From positions 1 through 37,347 of the forward strand of contig NZ_JAHQZU010000023.1 of assembly GCF_019061185.1 (NCBI RefSeq): a stretch of 37,347 nucleotides of DNA. Direction: 5' to 3'. The DNA is from Paracoccus sp. Z118. GTDB taxonomy: Bacteria; Pseudomonadota; Alphaproteobacteria; Rhodobacterales; Rhodobacteraceae. The position numbers and the translations under genes were made by a program. The notes under the pieces were generated by a model. The model saw only the letters and a program-made list of their open reading frames with translations, was not told the DNA's origin and ran no database searches. Below, piece by piece: positions 27,167 to 35,910 of the stretch. Position 1 is the first letter of the stretch; every line of letters starts with the position of its first letter.

Positions 27167-27298
27167 ATGGCCCCTCGCCGCGGTTCCACCGGCGCGGAAC
27201 GCGCGCGCCGCCATGGCTACATCTTGGGCGAGCTTCCGTACCGGCTCAAGTCCGAGACCGGCGATCAGGTCTGCCGGGTGCTGACCGAGACCCGCTGA
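27167..27298 (+). CDS. Small ORF of 43 codons, unknown
   Basis: ATG 27167 to TGA 27296-27298 encodes 43 residues, MAPRRGSTGAERARRHGYIL and ELPYRLKSETGDQVCRV being the recognisable parts. It lies between two minus-strand genes on the opposite strand. No family was recognised and no good ribosome site precedes it. It may be a real small protein or the tail of a lost gene. Confidence 0.25.
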   Translation: MAPRRGSTGAERARRHGYILGELPYRLKSETGDQVCRVLTETR

Positions 27299-27322
27299 AG
27301 ATGTGGGCGCATCGCCGCCCGC

Positions 27323-28237
27323 CTAGCTCTCCGCCTGCTCCACCGCCAGACGCGCGAGCGCCAGCGCAGCCTCGCGGTCTGCGGCGACGGCGATGAAGCG
27401 GGCGTTGTGGCAGAAACGCGCGCCCTTCACCCCCGAGGCGTCCTCGAACGCCCGGTCCGTCAGACCGGCCCAGCCTGCGGGCAGGTCGGCGCGCAGGGCA
27501 AAACCCTCGTCGTCGCGGCGGATGCCGGCCAGAACCCAGTCGGTCTCGCGCGGGTGGATCACGAACAGCAGGTGGTCCGCACCCGCCTTCACCACCGCCG
27601 AGCGGAACGGCATGCCCGCCGGCAGCTCCAGGATGCGCCCGTCTCCCGCGGCGGCAATGGCGTTCATCACCACGGCCGCAGCCCGGCGCCGGGCAAGCTT
27701 GTTCTGGATGGCGGCTTCGACAAAGCTGCGGGCGACGGTCAGCGCGCGGTCGAAGGCGCGGGCCTCCGCATCCGGGCGGCGGTCGTCGAAGACCGGCTTG
27801 AGGCTTTCGAGCAGCTTCGGCAGGGACAGACCCGCCAGCGGTCCCGCCGGGCTGAGCGCGCCATTGTCCACGAGGTCGATCGGCAGAACGAAATCCGCGT
27901 CGAAATCGGCATGGACGGCGGCCAGATCGCCCTCGGGCACGCTCAGCGCCCGCAGGTAGTCCAGCCCAAAATGCCGCCAGACCAGCCCGAAGGAGCTGTA
28001 GGGCCGACCGTCCTCGCGCAGCGGCGGGTTCTTCTGGTGGTGGTCGAAGACCAGCCGCGCCGGGTCATAATCCCCGCCGACATCATAGATCACCCGGTCC
28101 GGCGCGGGCGTGGTCCAAGCCTCATCGCGCGACCGCACGAGCTGCGCCTGCGGATAGAGCCGCGTCAGGATGACCGAGGAGAGAAGCTCGTCGGCGTGAA
28201 AGCCACCGGAATGGGTGACGAGATGGGCGATGGTCAT
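27323..28237 (-). CDS. MYG1-family protein (DHH-like exonuclease)
   Basis: A 304-residue protein of the conserved MYG1 family, related to DHH phosphoesterases. The metal-binding motifs are THSGGFHADELLSSVILTRL at the N-terminus, YDVGGDYDP, and FDHHQKN near residue 65. Human MYG1 has 3'-5' RNA exonuclease activity, and the bacterial role is not settled. ATG 28237 has AGGAT about 6 bases upstream. The upstream region soon enters the transposon-end repeats, so its promoter may have been altered by insertion. Confidence 0.9.
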   Translation of the reverse strand: MTIAHLVTHSGGFHADELLSSVILTRLYPQAQLVRSRDEAWTTPAPDRVIYDVGGDYDPARLVFDHHQKNPPLREDGRPYSSFGLVWRHFGLDYLRALSVPEGDLAAVHADFDADFVLPIDLVDNGALSPAGPLAGLSLPKLLESLKPVFDDRRPDAEARAFDRALTVARSFVEAAIQNKLARRRAAAVVMNAIAAAGDGRILELPAGMPFRSAVVKAGADHLLFVIHPRETDWVLAGIRRDDEGFALRADLPAGWAGLTDRAFEDASGVKGARFCHNARFIAVAADREAALALARLAVEQAES

Positions 28238-28299
28238 AGGGTATCCTGAAAAGCAGATGACCGCCCGGAGGCGGCCGCCGAAGGATCAACGGCTTACGA

Positions 28300-28485
28300 A
28301 ACCTTTGCCCCAAACCGGACAAACATACCCCCAGCCATACCCTCAGCCGGCAGCAACTTTGCCCCAAACAACAAAGTGTTGTTCGGGGCATAGTTGCTGC
28401 CAAGACAAGACATTTATCCTGTGAAAACAATAGCATAAATCAGACTAGGAGCAAAGGTTTACATTGCTCGGTGCAAAGGTTTGTG
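28300..28485. repeat. Inverted transposon-end-like repeats, two ends abutting
   Basis: Two 25-bp arms, 28350-28374 and 28378-28402, are inverted copies with only two mismatches and a 3-bp gap. The left arm ends ...ACA and the right starts TGT..., as two transposon termini placed outside to outside would. Farther out, AAACCTTTGC (28300-28309) has exact inverse copies GCAAAGGTTT at 28452-28461 and 28474-28483. CTTTGCCCCAAAC also repeats directly at 28304 and 28358. The right end probably belongs to the tniQ element at 28378 onward. Confidence 0.6.
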
Positions 28486-28571
28486 CGGTCGCCGGTGCTT
28501 GCGAAAACGAAAAGGGTCCGCCGTTGCGGACCCTGTGCCATGCGCGCAGCCATGGATGCAAGATAGATCGA

Positions 28572-30062
28572 CTAGGTCTGGATGACCTTGGCATGTTGCG
28601 AAGCCACCATGTCCGACATCAGAACCCGCACCGCGTGGAGACGTGGTTCCCCAAACGTCCGGTATGCCGCGATCTTTCCTGCCAGGACGTCTCGGATCAG
28701 CACGTCCGCTGGCCTGCCATAGCGTTGGCACGCCTTCCCCACCGTCAACGCCTGGTAGCGCTGATCATGATCCAGGCTTGGCAGTGCGCCGATTCGAGCG
28801 AGCAGTTCATCCAGAACACGCCTCGCGACAATCACGCCGCGCACGGCACCAGGCGCGTCCGCCGGGATGACCGCGGGCAAAAGGCCGGCGCGATAGAAGG
28901 CCAAGGTCTGGCGGTGCGTGGCCCCGATATATTCCGGCACGTCCGCAAGCGGGGTTCCAGTCTCGTAGTCGCTGATCAGTTGCTCGACGTCATGAACCTG
29001 GAAGACGAGGCGGCCACTCTCACCGTCCGTCGCGCCTTCGGGCACCAGCCCCAGTTTCTGCAGAAGCCGTGACATGCGTCGACGGTCAACCTTCAGGGTC
29101 AGGGCGAGGCTCTTCACGGAGTGCAGGCGCCTTTCCGTCACCACCTCGCCGAGGAGCCGTTCACCGACCATGTAGGCATCGTGATCCAGGATGTGCTCGC
29201 GCAGGACCTCTCGAACTGGCCCCGGCGGAATCAGCTGTGAGCGCCGGTCTACCCAGTCGTAGAGAACGCCATACATTGCCAGAGGACCAGCTTGAATAGC
29301 TGTGGCCGAAGCCTTGGATCGTATGTCGTCCAGTGCCGCGTAAACCGCCTCGCCCCCCTGTTCGTAGATGAGAAAACCAGTCTCAAGCGCGTCGCCCCGC
29401 TCCATCCGCGACAGCCTCGCCGGGCGGACGTCCTGGCCGTGGTCGAGCACCATCCCCAGCATCTCCGAGGCGTTCAGCACCTGTTCGATGCTCTGATCAT
29501 TGAGCCAGCTCGAGTCTTGCGCCGAACGAAGCCGGTCACCCAGCCAGACGAGGCATCGGCCACCCTCGGCGCCGGCCGTCATCATTTCGGCTACGTCGAG
29601 GCCGCCAGCACGTTCCACGGCACCGCGAATATCGCCGACACCCTCGCGAGGAACCTCAACGAGGGCCGAGCGATGTCGGGCACACATCGGAAACGACCAG
29701 AAGCACCATTCCAGGCGATGACGCCACTCGGCCCCTGGTCCATCCTCGCGGAGGCAATGCGGGCAGAACTGCCGGACTCGCGGCGACAGAACCGTTCGGG
29801 AGAAGTCTTCCTGGCGGAAGCGGTTGTAGCGGGACAGCGTCCGGATGGTGCCAGCCTGCAGGGCCGCAGGGTCCTCCCCCACCGCCTCCGCGAACCGGGC
29901 GACCTCTTCGAAATGGCCGGCGGAGAAGCGCGCCGGTTTCACTCCGCAATCCTCGAGAAGACGCGCGGCACGCTGCCCCGTGTGGAGCATGGAAAGGCGC
30001 CCGGCATAGGACTGAGCCGTCTCCGCCGGATCGTAAGGCACGAAGGGCGCGAGCATGGCCAT
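28572..30062 (-). CDS. tniQ: TniQ-family transposition/targeting protein (element 2)
   Basis: A 496-residue TniQ protein. The N-terminal family pattern is YDPAETAQSYAGRLSML, and the zinc-finger block reads CPHCLRED with CARH about 28 residues later. The stretch ERLLGEVVTERRLHSVKSLA matches the same place in the first TniQ (61-1908). ATG 30062 overlaps the tniB stop (TGATG), giving translational coupling. Frame is intact. The protein may no longer act because its partners are deleted. Confidence 0.88.
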   Translation of the reverse strand: MAMLAPFVPYDPAETAQSYAGRLSMLHTGQRAARLLEDCGVKPARFSAGHFEEVARFAEAVGEDPAALQAGTIRTLSRYNRFRQEDFSRTVLSPRVRQFCPHCLREDGPGAEWRHRLEWCFWSFPMCARHRSALVEVPREGVGDIRGAVERAGGLDVAEMMTAGAEGGRCLVWLGDRLRSAQDSSWLNDQSIEQVLNASEMLGMVLDHGQDVRPARLSRMERGDALETGFLIYEQGGEAVYAALDDIRSKASATAIQAGPLAMYGVLYDWVDRRSQLIPPGPVREVLREHILDHDAYMVGERLLGEVVTERRLHSVKSLALTLKVDRRRMSRLLQKLGLVPEGATDGESGRLVFQVHDVEQLISDYETGTPLADVPEYIGATHRQTLAFYRAGLLPAVIPADAPGAVRGVIVARRVLDELLARIGALPSLDHDQRYQALTVGKACQRYGRPADVLIRDVLAGKIAAYRTFGEPRLHAVRVLMSDMVASQHAKVIQT

Positions 30063-30379
30063 CACCAGCCGCGGCTTTCAAGCAGCTTGCGCTGTTCCGG
30101 CCAGTCACCTGGATCGAAGGGTGTCGGCTCGCCGTCACTGCCGCCATTCAGAAGCCAGATCCGGCGGGCATCCTCGAAGGACACCGTGGGCTGGCGATTG
30201 ATCAGCGCCCGGCGGATCGTCGCTTTCGCGAAGGCCAGAGAGCGGCCGAGGCCCGCCTTCTGCGAAAAGGCGATGCGTTCGGCGAAGGACGGGTCGTCAG
30301 GAAAAGAGAGATCAAGCTTCTTGCAGCAGGTCTCGATGAACCGCTTGAAACGCTGCATATCCGCACCTCCGGCAGCGAT
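30062..30379 (-). pseudogene. tniB: C-terminal stub of TniB (AAA+ ATPase)
   Basis: About 105 residues of the TniB C-terminus remain: RFKRFIETCCKKLDLSFPDD, FAERIAFSQKAGLGRSLAFA and the family-like ending SFEDARRIW and PFDPGDW. The Walker motifs of the ATPase are absent. Upstream, codons beyond 30379 are IS66 sequence read in the same frame, not tniB. The first ATG inside the true tniB part is at 30358. It ends in the ATGA-type overlap with tniQ. Confidence 0.8.
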
Positions 30380-30397
30380 GGTATCCGTCCGGCGTGA
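30380..30397 (+). repeat. IS66 left terminal inverted repeat
   Basis: GGTATCCGTCCGGCGTGA, 16 of 18 matches to the complement of the right end. It interrupts tniB. Confidence 0.8.
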
Positions 30398-30464
30398 CCG
30401 CTCTGCCACGGTGAGAGAGTGATCGATAGTGTCCACTATGGATGGTGGACACTATGGGGCGGAC

Positions 30465-30830
30465 GTGGCGCGTCGGACGAAGCGGCTCTGGACGGATGAG
30501 GAGAAGCGGACGATCTGCTTTCAGACGACTGCGCCTGGCGTTTCGGTTGCTCAGGTCGCGCGGCGTTACGCGGTCAACGCGAACCTGATCTTCAAATGGC
30601 TGCGTGATCCACGCTTTGCGCCCGAGGCTGAGGCGGGCTCGGGCGATGGTGCGCAGTTTCTGCCGGTCAAGATCGTGCAGGATACCAGGGAGCTTCCTGC
30701 CGCTCCCGCCGCGCCGGCCGCCGAGGTGGGCCGGATCGAGATCGAGCTCGCCGGCGGGCAGCGGATGCGGATCACGGGGCGCTACGATCCCGAGGCTCTG
30801 GCGCGGCTGATCCGGGGTCTGTCGGCATGA
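30465..30830 (+). CDS. tnpA: IS66 TnpA (helix-turn-helix accessory protein)
   Basis: About 121 residues with a helix-turn-helix ([19 protein letters not shown] then [20 protein letters not shown]). It is an accessory protein of IS66-type transposition. GTG 30465 gives the usual [13 protein letters not shown] start; ATG 30438 and GTG 30429 are alternatives. A GTGTCCAC/GTGGACAC hairpin lies at 30429-30452, in the leader if GTG 30465 is used. The stop overlaps tnpB (ATGA). Confidence 0.85.
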   Translation: MARRTKRLWTDEEKRTICFQTTAPGVSVAQVARRYAVNANLIFKWLRDPRFAPEAEAGSGDGAQFLPVKIVQDTRELPAAPAAPAAEVGRIEIELAGGQRMRITGRYDPEALARLIRGLSA

Positions 30831-31174
30831 TCCCGGTTCCGGCCAACACGCGAGTGTGGCTCGCGGCCGGGGTGACGGACATGCGCAAGGGCTTCGCGGC
30901 GCTGGCCGCGCAGGCCGAGGCGGTGCTGAAGCAGGATCCGTTCGCCGGGCATCTCTTCGTCTTCCGGGGCCGGCGGGGCGATCTGGTGAAGGTGATCTGG
31001 TGGGATGGCCAAGGCGCCTGCATGTTCATGAAGCGGCTGGAGCGGGGGCGCTTCGTCTGGCCTGCGGCAACGGAGGGCAGGATCGCCCTGACGGCCGCGC
31101 AGCTGTCGATGCTGCTGGAAGGGATCGACTGGCGAGCCCCGCAGCGGACTTGGCAGCCCTTGGCGGCCGGATAA
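30827..31174 (+). CDS. tnpB: IS66 TnpB
   Basis: A 115-residue accessory protein, with [20 protein letters not shown] and [20 protein letters not shown], the hallmarks of the IS66 Orf2 family. The start ATG 30827 overlaps the tnpA stop. The ending [17 protein letters not shown] is also standard. Its role in transposition is not biochemically settled. The frame is intact. Confidence 0.95.
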   Translation: MIPVPANTRVWLAAGVTDMRKGFAALAAQAEAVLKQDPFAGHLFVFRGRRGDLVKVIWWDGQGACMFMKRLERGRFVWPAATEGRIALTAAQLSMLLEGIDWRAPQRTWQPLAAG

Positions 31175-31233
31175 GGGACTGGTCCTGATCGTTGAGGATT
31201 CCCACGCGGAATCCAGCAGGATAAGCTCGTCTC

Positions 31234-32733
31234 ATGCTCGACGAGCCCGCCATCCTGCCGGAAGATCCCGAGGAACTGCGCAGCTTCACCGCTCGGCTCC
31301 TGGCCGAGGTGAAGGCTCAGGCGGTCCTGATCGAGAAGCTCCGCCACCAACTTGCCGGGCACCGGGCGCACCGGTTCGGAGCTTCCTCCGAGACGGCCGA
31401 GCAGCTTCATCTGGCGCTCGAGACCAGCGAGATCGCTGCCGCAGCGATGACCGCACGGCTCAAGCTGCCAGACATCGAAGAGAAGGACCGCCCCAGGCGC
31501 CGCCCGATCCCAGATCATGTCCCCCGGACGGAGGTGGAGCTGACCCCCGGCACCGACGCCTGTGCCGACTGCGGCGGTCGCCTGCGCCGGATCGGCGAGG
31601 ACGTGACGGAAGAGCTGGAATACGTCCCGGGCCGCTTCATCGTGAACCGGATCGTGCGGCCGCGGCTGACTTGCGCCTGCTGTGAGCGGTTCGTCCAGGC
31701 CCCGCTGCCCTCCCGCCCTATCGAACGTGGCCGCCCCGGACCGGGTCTGCTCGCCCATGTGCTGGTGAGAAAATATGCCGATCACCTGCCGCTCTATCGT
31801 CAGAGCCAGATCTTCGAGCGCGAGGGCCTCGACCTTGATCGCTCCACGCTGGCCGACTGGGTCGGCAAATCCACCGCGCTGCTGGAACCGCTGGCTGACG
31901 CCATCGGCCGCCATGTCCTTTCGGCCGAGGCGATCTTTGCAGACGACACGCCGGTGCAGATGCTGGCGCCCGGCACCGGCAAGACCCAGACCGCCCGGCT
32001 CTGGACCTATGCCCGGGACGAACGGCCATGGGCCGGGGCGGCGCCCCCGGCTGCCTGGTATCGCTTCTCCGGCGACCGCAAGGGCCAGCACCCGAAGGAT
32101 CACCTCGCCCGCTTCTGCGGCTGGATGCATGCCGACGGCTATGCCGGGTTCGAAGACCTCTACCGCTCCGGCAAGATCCGCGAGGTCGCCTGCATGGCCC
32201 ATGTCAGGCGCAAGTTCGTCGACATCCATCGTGCCCAGGCTTCTCCGATCGCCGAAGAGACCATCCGCCGGATCGCCCAGCTCTATGCCGTCGAGAAGGA
32301 GGCCCGAGGCTTGCTGCCCGACCGTCGTGTCGAGCTTCGTCAGGCCCGCGCCGCCCCGGTCTTCAACGATCTCGAGCTCTGGCTGGCCATGCAACTGACC
32401 CGCATCTCAGGCAAATCCCCGCTGGCCGCCGCGATCCGCTATGCCCTGACGCGGATGGAGCGCCTGCGTCCCTATCTCGCCAACGGCATCCTCGAGCTGG
32501 ATAACAACACGGCTGAGCGCGGCATGCGCGCCATTGCCCTCGGACGGAAGAATTACCTCTTCGTCGGCTCCGAAGCCGGCGGCAAGGCCGCCGCCATCGC
32601 TTACACCCTGATCGAAACGGTCAAGCTGAACGGCGTCGATCCCCAAGCCTGGCTGGCCGACACCATCGCCCGCATCCCAGACTACAGGATTACCAAGGTC
32701 GACGAACTGCTGCCGTGGCACTGGACCCGGTAG
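31234..32733 (+). CDS. tnpC: IS66 TnpC transposase
   Basis: A 499-residue DDE transposase. It has the leading coiled-coil (EELRSFTARLLAEVKAQAVL), a zinc-ribbon (CADCGGRL and later CACCERF), and the IS66 catalytic core with ADDTPVQMLAPGTGKT, DGYAGFEDLY and the final ELDNNTAERGMRAIALGRKN. ATG 31234 lies 59 bp after tnpB. The frame is intact, so the element may be active. Confidence 0.96.
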   Translation: MLDEPAILPEDPEELRSFTARLLAEVKAQAVLIEKLRHQLAGHRAHRFGASSETAEQLHLALETSEIAAAAMTARLKLPDIEEKDRPRRRPIPDHVPRTEVELTPGTDACADCGGRLRRIGEDVTEELEYVPGRFIVNRIVRPRLTCACCERFVQAPLPSRPIERGRPGPGLLAHVLVRKYADHLPLYRQSQIFEREGLDLDRSTLADWVGKSTALLEPLADAIGRHVLSAEAIFADDTPVQMLAPGTGKTQTARLWTYARDERPWAGAAPPAAWYRFSGDRKGQHPKDHLARFCGWMHADGYAGFEDLYRSGKIREVACMAHVRRKFVDIHRAQASPIAEETIRRIAQLYAVEKEARGLLPDRRVELRQARAAPVFNDLELWLAMQLTRISGKSPLAAAIRYALTRMERLRPYLANGILELDNNTAERGMRAIALGRKNYLFVGSEAGGKAAAIAYTLIETVKLNGVDPQAWLADTIARIPDYRITKVDELLPWHWTR

Positions 32734-32736
32734 CCC

Positions 32737-32754
32737 TCAGACCGGACGGATACC
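32737..32754 (-). repeat. IS66 right terminal inverted repeat
   Basis: Read on the minus strand it is GGTATCCGTCCGGTCTGA, four bases beyond the tnpC stop. It pairs with the left repeat at 30380. Confidence 0.8.
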
Positions 32755-32999
32755 GACCTCCTAGCTCCTTCACCCAAATCCCCCATCTACATCCTCCTTC
32801 ATCAGGGTCTCCTCCAACAGGTCCTCTGGCCCCTGTGAGCCCTTCGTGTCCCTGTAGTGGATGTGTGGGGGGACTGAGGGGGGCTTTGGTGTGTCTGGTC
32901 TCTAGGTAGGCCCCCTTCGAGGAGCTTCGCTCTTGGGGGCTGGGGGATGGAGGGGGGAGCTAATACCCCTCAGTAAAGAACGGACGCCCCCGTAACATC
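32755..32999. other. Gene-free, G-rich spacer between two IS66 sequences
   Basis: No plausible gene is seen. The first half is pyrimidine-rich on the plus strand (CCTCCTTC, CTCCTCC), the second half G-rich with runs of five or six G. A hairpin at 32910-32940 has GCCCCC and GGGGGC outer arms and a GGAGC/GCTCT inner stem. Composition differs from every neighbour, so its origin is unclear. Confidence 0.5.
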
Positions 33000-33757
33000 G
33001 TAAGCGCTCGCTGGCGCCCACTGTGCTCTCAGCTTGACGGTTTGAAGTTCCAGGGCAGGAGGTCGTCGAGCCGGCTCTGAGGGTGAGCGTTGGCAATGGC
33101 CTGCAGGGTGGCCTTCAGGTAAGCGAAGGGTTCAATCCCGTTGATTTTGCAGGTCTCGATTAGCGAGGCGATGCGGCCCCATGCGATGCCGCCTTCATCA
33201 TGGCCGGCGAAGAGCGCGTTCTTGCGATTGAGGGCAATGGGACGGATCAGATTTTCGACCCTGTTGCTGTCGATTTCGACGCGACCATCGGTCAGGAAGG
33301 TCTGCAGGCCGGCCCAATGGTTATGGATGTAGGCAAGCTTTTCGCCGAGGCGGGACTTGGCGGAGATCTTGCGGCGCTGCGCTTGCAGCCACTCTCCGAA
33401 GGCCGCGACCAGTGGCGCGGTGCGGGCCTGACGGGCAGACAGGCGCTGTTCGGGCGAGACCCCACGGATATCGACCTCGACGGCATAGAATTCGGCGATG
33501 CGGCGCAAGCCCTCGGCGGCGATCTCTGATCCGTCGCGGTCGAAGACCTCTTTCAGCTTGCGCCTTGCGTGCGCCCAACAATGGGCCACCCGAATGGGGG
33601 CGCCGCCCTTGCGCGAGGGTTTAGTCAGCCTGTTGTAGCCGGAATACCCATCGATCTGCAGAATGCCGTCAAAGCCGGTCAGGAATGTTTCGGCATTCTC
33701 GCCCGCGCGGCCAACTGGGCCGGGACGATGTCCAACCGCTCACTGCGATCCTCGGGC
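33000..33757 (-). pseudogene. Internally deleted IS66 transposase remnant
   Basis: The C-terminal part is intact from FDGILQIDGYSGYNRLTKPS through HCWAHARRKLKEVF to the stop at 33029-33031 (LPWNFKPSS). Before it, around 33716-33722, the frame shifts and the code becomes EDRSERLDIVPAQL, which belongs about 170 codons earlier in TnpC. So an internal block of roughly 500 bp has been lost. The element end GTAAGCGCTCGCTGG begins at 33000. It is a different IS66 subgroup from the intact copy at 30380. Confidence 0.85.
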
Positions 33758-33885
33758 GTCCCGAAGGTGAAATGCGCGGTATCCGAAGATCCGCATGTAG
33801 ATCTCGCGGGCTCGTCCCGTTGCCTGCCGCTCTGGCCGACGCGGCAACTGTGATCGCGGGGCTGTTCGTCAGCTGTCGGTCATCA

Positions 33886-34911
33886 TCATGCCTCCCGTGC
33901 CTGGAAGATGCCACCGCTGACCCAGATCGCATGCATCATCACGGCGAGCTTGCGGGCAAGCGCGACCACGGCTTTCTTGTGGCTGGTCCTCCGCTTGACC
34001 GCGGCGGCCCAGTCCTTGAGCGCCTGGCCGCGCCCCGGCTTCACGCGGCAGAGCAGGCTGTTGGCTGCTTCGTATAACATTGTGCGCAGCATCCGATCGC
34101 CGCGCTTGGAGATGCGTCCGCCGTAGTCGACGGCGCCTGACTGATGCCGTCGCGAGGTGAGCCCGGCATAAGCACCAACCGAGCGGGACTTCGCGAAGCG
34201 TCCTGGCGCGTCGATCGTCGCCACGAAAGTCGAGGCGGTGATCGTGCCCACGCCCGGAATGGTCATCAGCCGGCGGCAAGCGTCGCAATACTTCGTCTGC
34301 CGGACCAACTCCTTGGTCAGCGCTGCAGCCTGCCGCAGCGCCTCGGTGCGCACCGCCAGCAGCGGCAGAATGATCCGGGTCAGGACATCGTTGCCCTCCA
34401 GGGCGGCTCGGACGCGTCCATCATATGTGCGGGGCTGATCAGGAAGACGGAGGCCGAAGCTGGCAAGCAGCCCCCGGATCGTGTTCTCCGCGTTGCGTCG
34501 CGCTCCGATCGCCGCATCCCGCGCCGCGAGAAGCGCCCGTCGCTCCTGGGCCTGACGGCTTTTCACCGCGACCTTGCGATAGAATCCGGTTCGCGCCAGC
34601 TCGGCGAGCATCGCCGCGTCGTTGGCATCGGTCTTGTTGTGCATCTGTCCCAGCACCGCATGCGCCTGACGGGCGTCGACACACACGACCGGCATCCCCC
34701 GGCTGGCCAGCTCGTCGTGCAACCAGTTCGCCATGCGCCCAGTCTCGAGTATCACGCGCACCAGCCCGTGTTCCAGACCATCAAGGGTCGCGCAGATTGC
34801 GTCGGGCCGGGTCGCGCACTTGCCGGCCCGCACAACCCGCCCGTCCTCGTGCCGCACGCAGATCGCCGTCTCGTCCTTCGAGACGTCCAAGCCTACGTAA
34901 TATCGTTCCAT
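33886..34911 (-). CDS. IS110-family transposase (DEDD recombinase)
   Basis: A 341-residue transposase. The N-terminal RuvC-like DEDD domain starts [20 protein letters not shown] and includes [15 protein letters not shown] and [14 protein letters not shown] with acidic catalytic residues. The C-terminal Transposase_20 part has [18 protein letters not shown], the catalytic serine region [16 protein letters not shown], and [20 protein letters not shown] 34911 follows GGAGGAGAG. Such enzymes use a bridge RNA from the flanking non-coding DNA. Only about 60 bp lie between its start and the interrupted IS3, and about 130 bp on the other side. It appears intact. Confidence 0.93.
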   Translation of the reverse strand: MERYYVGLDVSKDETAICVRHEDGRVVRAGKCATRPDAICATLDGLEHGLVRVILETGRMANWLHDELASRGMPVVCVDARQAHAVLGQMHNKTDANDAAMLAELARTGFYRKVAVKSRQAQERRALLAARDAAIGARRNAENTIRGLLASFGLRLPDQPRTYDGRVRAALEGNDVLTRIILPLLAVRTEALRQAAALTKELVRQTKYCDACRRLMTIPGVGTITASTFVATIDAPGRFAKSRSVGAYAGLTSRRHQSGAVDYGGRISKRGDRMLRTMLYEAANSLLCRVKPGRGQALKDWAAAVKRRTSHKKAVVALARKLAVMMHAIWVSGGIFQAREA

Positions 34912-34960
34912 GTTACTCTCCTCCTGGGTGGGCCATATGACCGCCGGAGAGCGCGGGGGA

Positions 34961-35392
34961 TCAATTACTCCGAGTGAAGTCGCTGACCCAAAGCAGGTTT
35001 GGCGCCGGCACCCGGAACTGCCGGTTCACCTTGTCGAGCGGACGAGGCGCCGATCTGTCGGGGATCGTCGTCCTGTGCGGCTTGCCCCGGATGATGCCCT
35101 GAATACCCATGTCCTTCATCAGCCTCGCCACCGTGCAACGGGCGATGTCGACGCCCTCGCGGCCGAGCTGCCGCCAGACCTTGCGCACGCCGTAGACGCG
35201 CCAGTTCTCCTCGAACACGCGACGGATCTCGGGGCGCAAGGCCTGGTCCCGACGCGTCCGTTCCGACAGCCGCGACGGATCGGCCCGCTTCGCCAGGTGA
35301 TCGTAATAGGTGGACGGGGCGATCGGCAGCAGTCTGCAGATCGGCTCGACCCCGTGCGTCCCTCGATGCGCGTCGATGAACGACACCATCAT
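34961..35392 (-). pseudogene. Truncated IS3 OrfB (transposase N-terminal half)
   Basis: From ATG 35392 the product reads [20 protein letters not shown] and continues with the HTH_21 domain ([20 protein letters not shown]). It stops just after LLWVSDFT, where the first catalytic Asp of the DDE triad lies. The next codons (RSN, TGA at 34963-34961) come from the IS110 side. About half of OrfB is missing, so it is not functional. Its start overlaps the orfA stop (ATGA). Confidence 0.9.
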
Positions 35393-35749
35393 TTCGACCG
35401 GCGGTCGAGCTCCGCCATCGCAAAATATGCTGACGCCTTGCGCAAGATCTCGTTGGCCTGGCGAAGCTCCCGGTTCTCGCGCTCGAGAGCCTTCAGCCGC
35501 TCCCCCATCTCGGCCGGGATGCCGGCGCGGCGGCCGCTGTCGACCTCGGCCTTCTTGACCCACTCGTTCAGCGTCTGCGCCGCGCAGCCGATCTTGGCAG
35601 AGATCGATACGATGGCCGCCCAGCGGGAGTGATGCTGACCTTCATGGTCCAGCACCATCCGCACCGCACGCTCACGCACCTCGGCGGAATACTCGTTCGT
35701 CGTCTTGCTCATAGGGCTTCATCCTACTCAGGAGTTGAAGCCTCCGGCA
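34973..35749 (-). mobile_element. IS3-family fragment cut at the IS110-family element
   Basis: The upstream end is probably at 35749, where the minus strand reads TGCCGGAGGCTTCAACTCC. IS3 ends begin with TG. The other end is missing because IS110 sequence begins at about 34972. The order shows that IS110 arrived after the IS3. Confidence 0.7.
35389..35712 (-). CDS. IS3-family OrfA
   Basis: A 107-residue helix-turn-helix protein, with [20 protein letters not shown] and [20 protein letters not shown], and a C-terminal leucine zipper ([20 protein letters not shown]). It binds element ends and normally fuses to OrfB by frameshifting. It is intact, but its partner is cut at 34973. Confidence 0.93.
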   Translation of the reverse strand: MSKTTNEYSAEVRERAVRMVLDHEGQHHSRWAAIVSISAKIGCAAQTLNEWVKKAEVDSGRRAGIPAEMGERLKALERENRELRQANEILRKASAYFAMAELDRRSK

Positions 35750-35910
35750 GACCCGGCGCGGTTCATCCCTCTGGGTTCACGCCTGCAGGTCTGACCCATT
35801 GACAAGCACCTGCCGACGGTCATTCCTTTTCCCATGGGGTCGGCGCCGCCCCACGAGGCGACAGCCGAAGCGCGCGTTTCACCCATGACCCATGTTTCGG
35901 GGGAACGCCC

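Larger units (their letters stand above)
28378..30379 (-). mobile_element. Truncated tni element 2 (end, tniQ, tniB stub)
   Basis: The element runs from a candidate terminus at 28378 through tniQ to a tniB stub that is cut at 30379 by an IS66 insertion. The tniA transposase and most of tniB are missing. It is therefore non-autonomous now. The terminus is inferred from the TGT start and internal repeats. Confidence 0.6.
30380..32754 (+). mobile_element. Complete IS66-family insertion sequence
   Basis: The element spans about 2375 bp with tnpA, tnpB and tnpC. Terminal inverted repeats are visible: GGTATCCGTCCGG at 30380-30392 and its complement at 32742-32754, with TGA/TCA extending the match to 16 of 18. 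The 8 bp outside each end differ (GCAGCGAT against GACCTCCT), so the direct duplication that IS66 makes is not present. Confidence 0.88.

Noticed and set aside
28240..28570. CRISPR-like array in the repeat-rich region upstream of MYG1
   Set aside because: The repeats are inverted and irregularly spaced, with no uniform repeat-spacer unit, and no cas genes are near.
30772..32394. A 540-codon minus-strand frame over IS66
   Set aside because: It is the antisense of tnpB and tnpC, both with full family motifs.
35799..35827. TTGACA as a promoter -35 before chrB
   Set aside because: At 17 bp spacing the -10 would be ATTCCT, a poor match.
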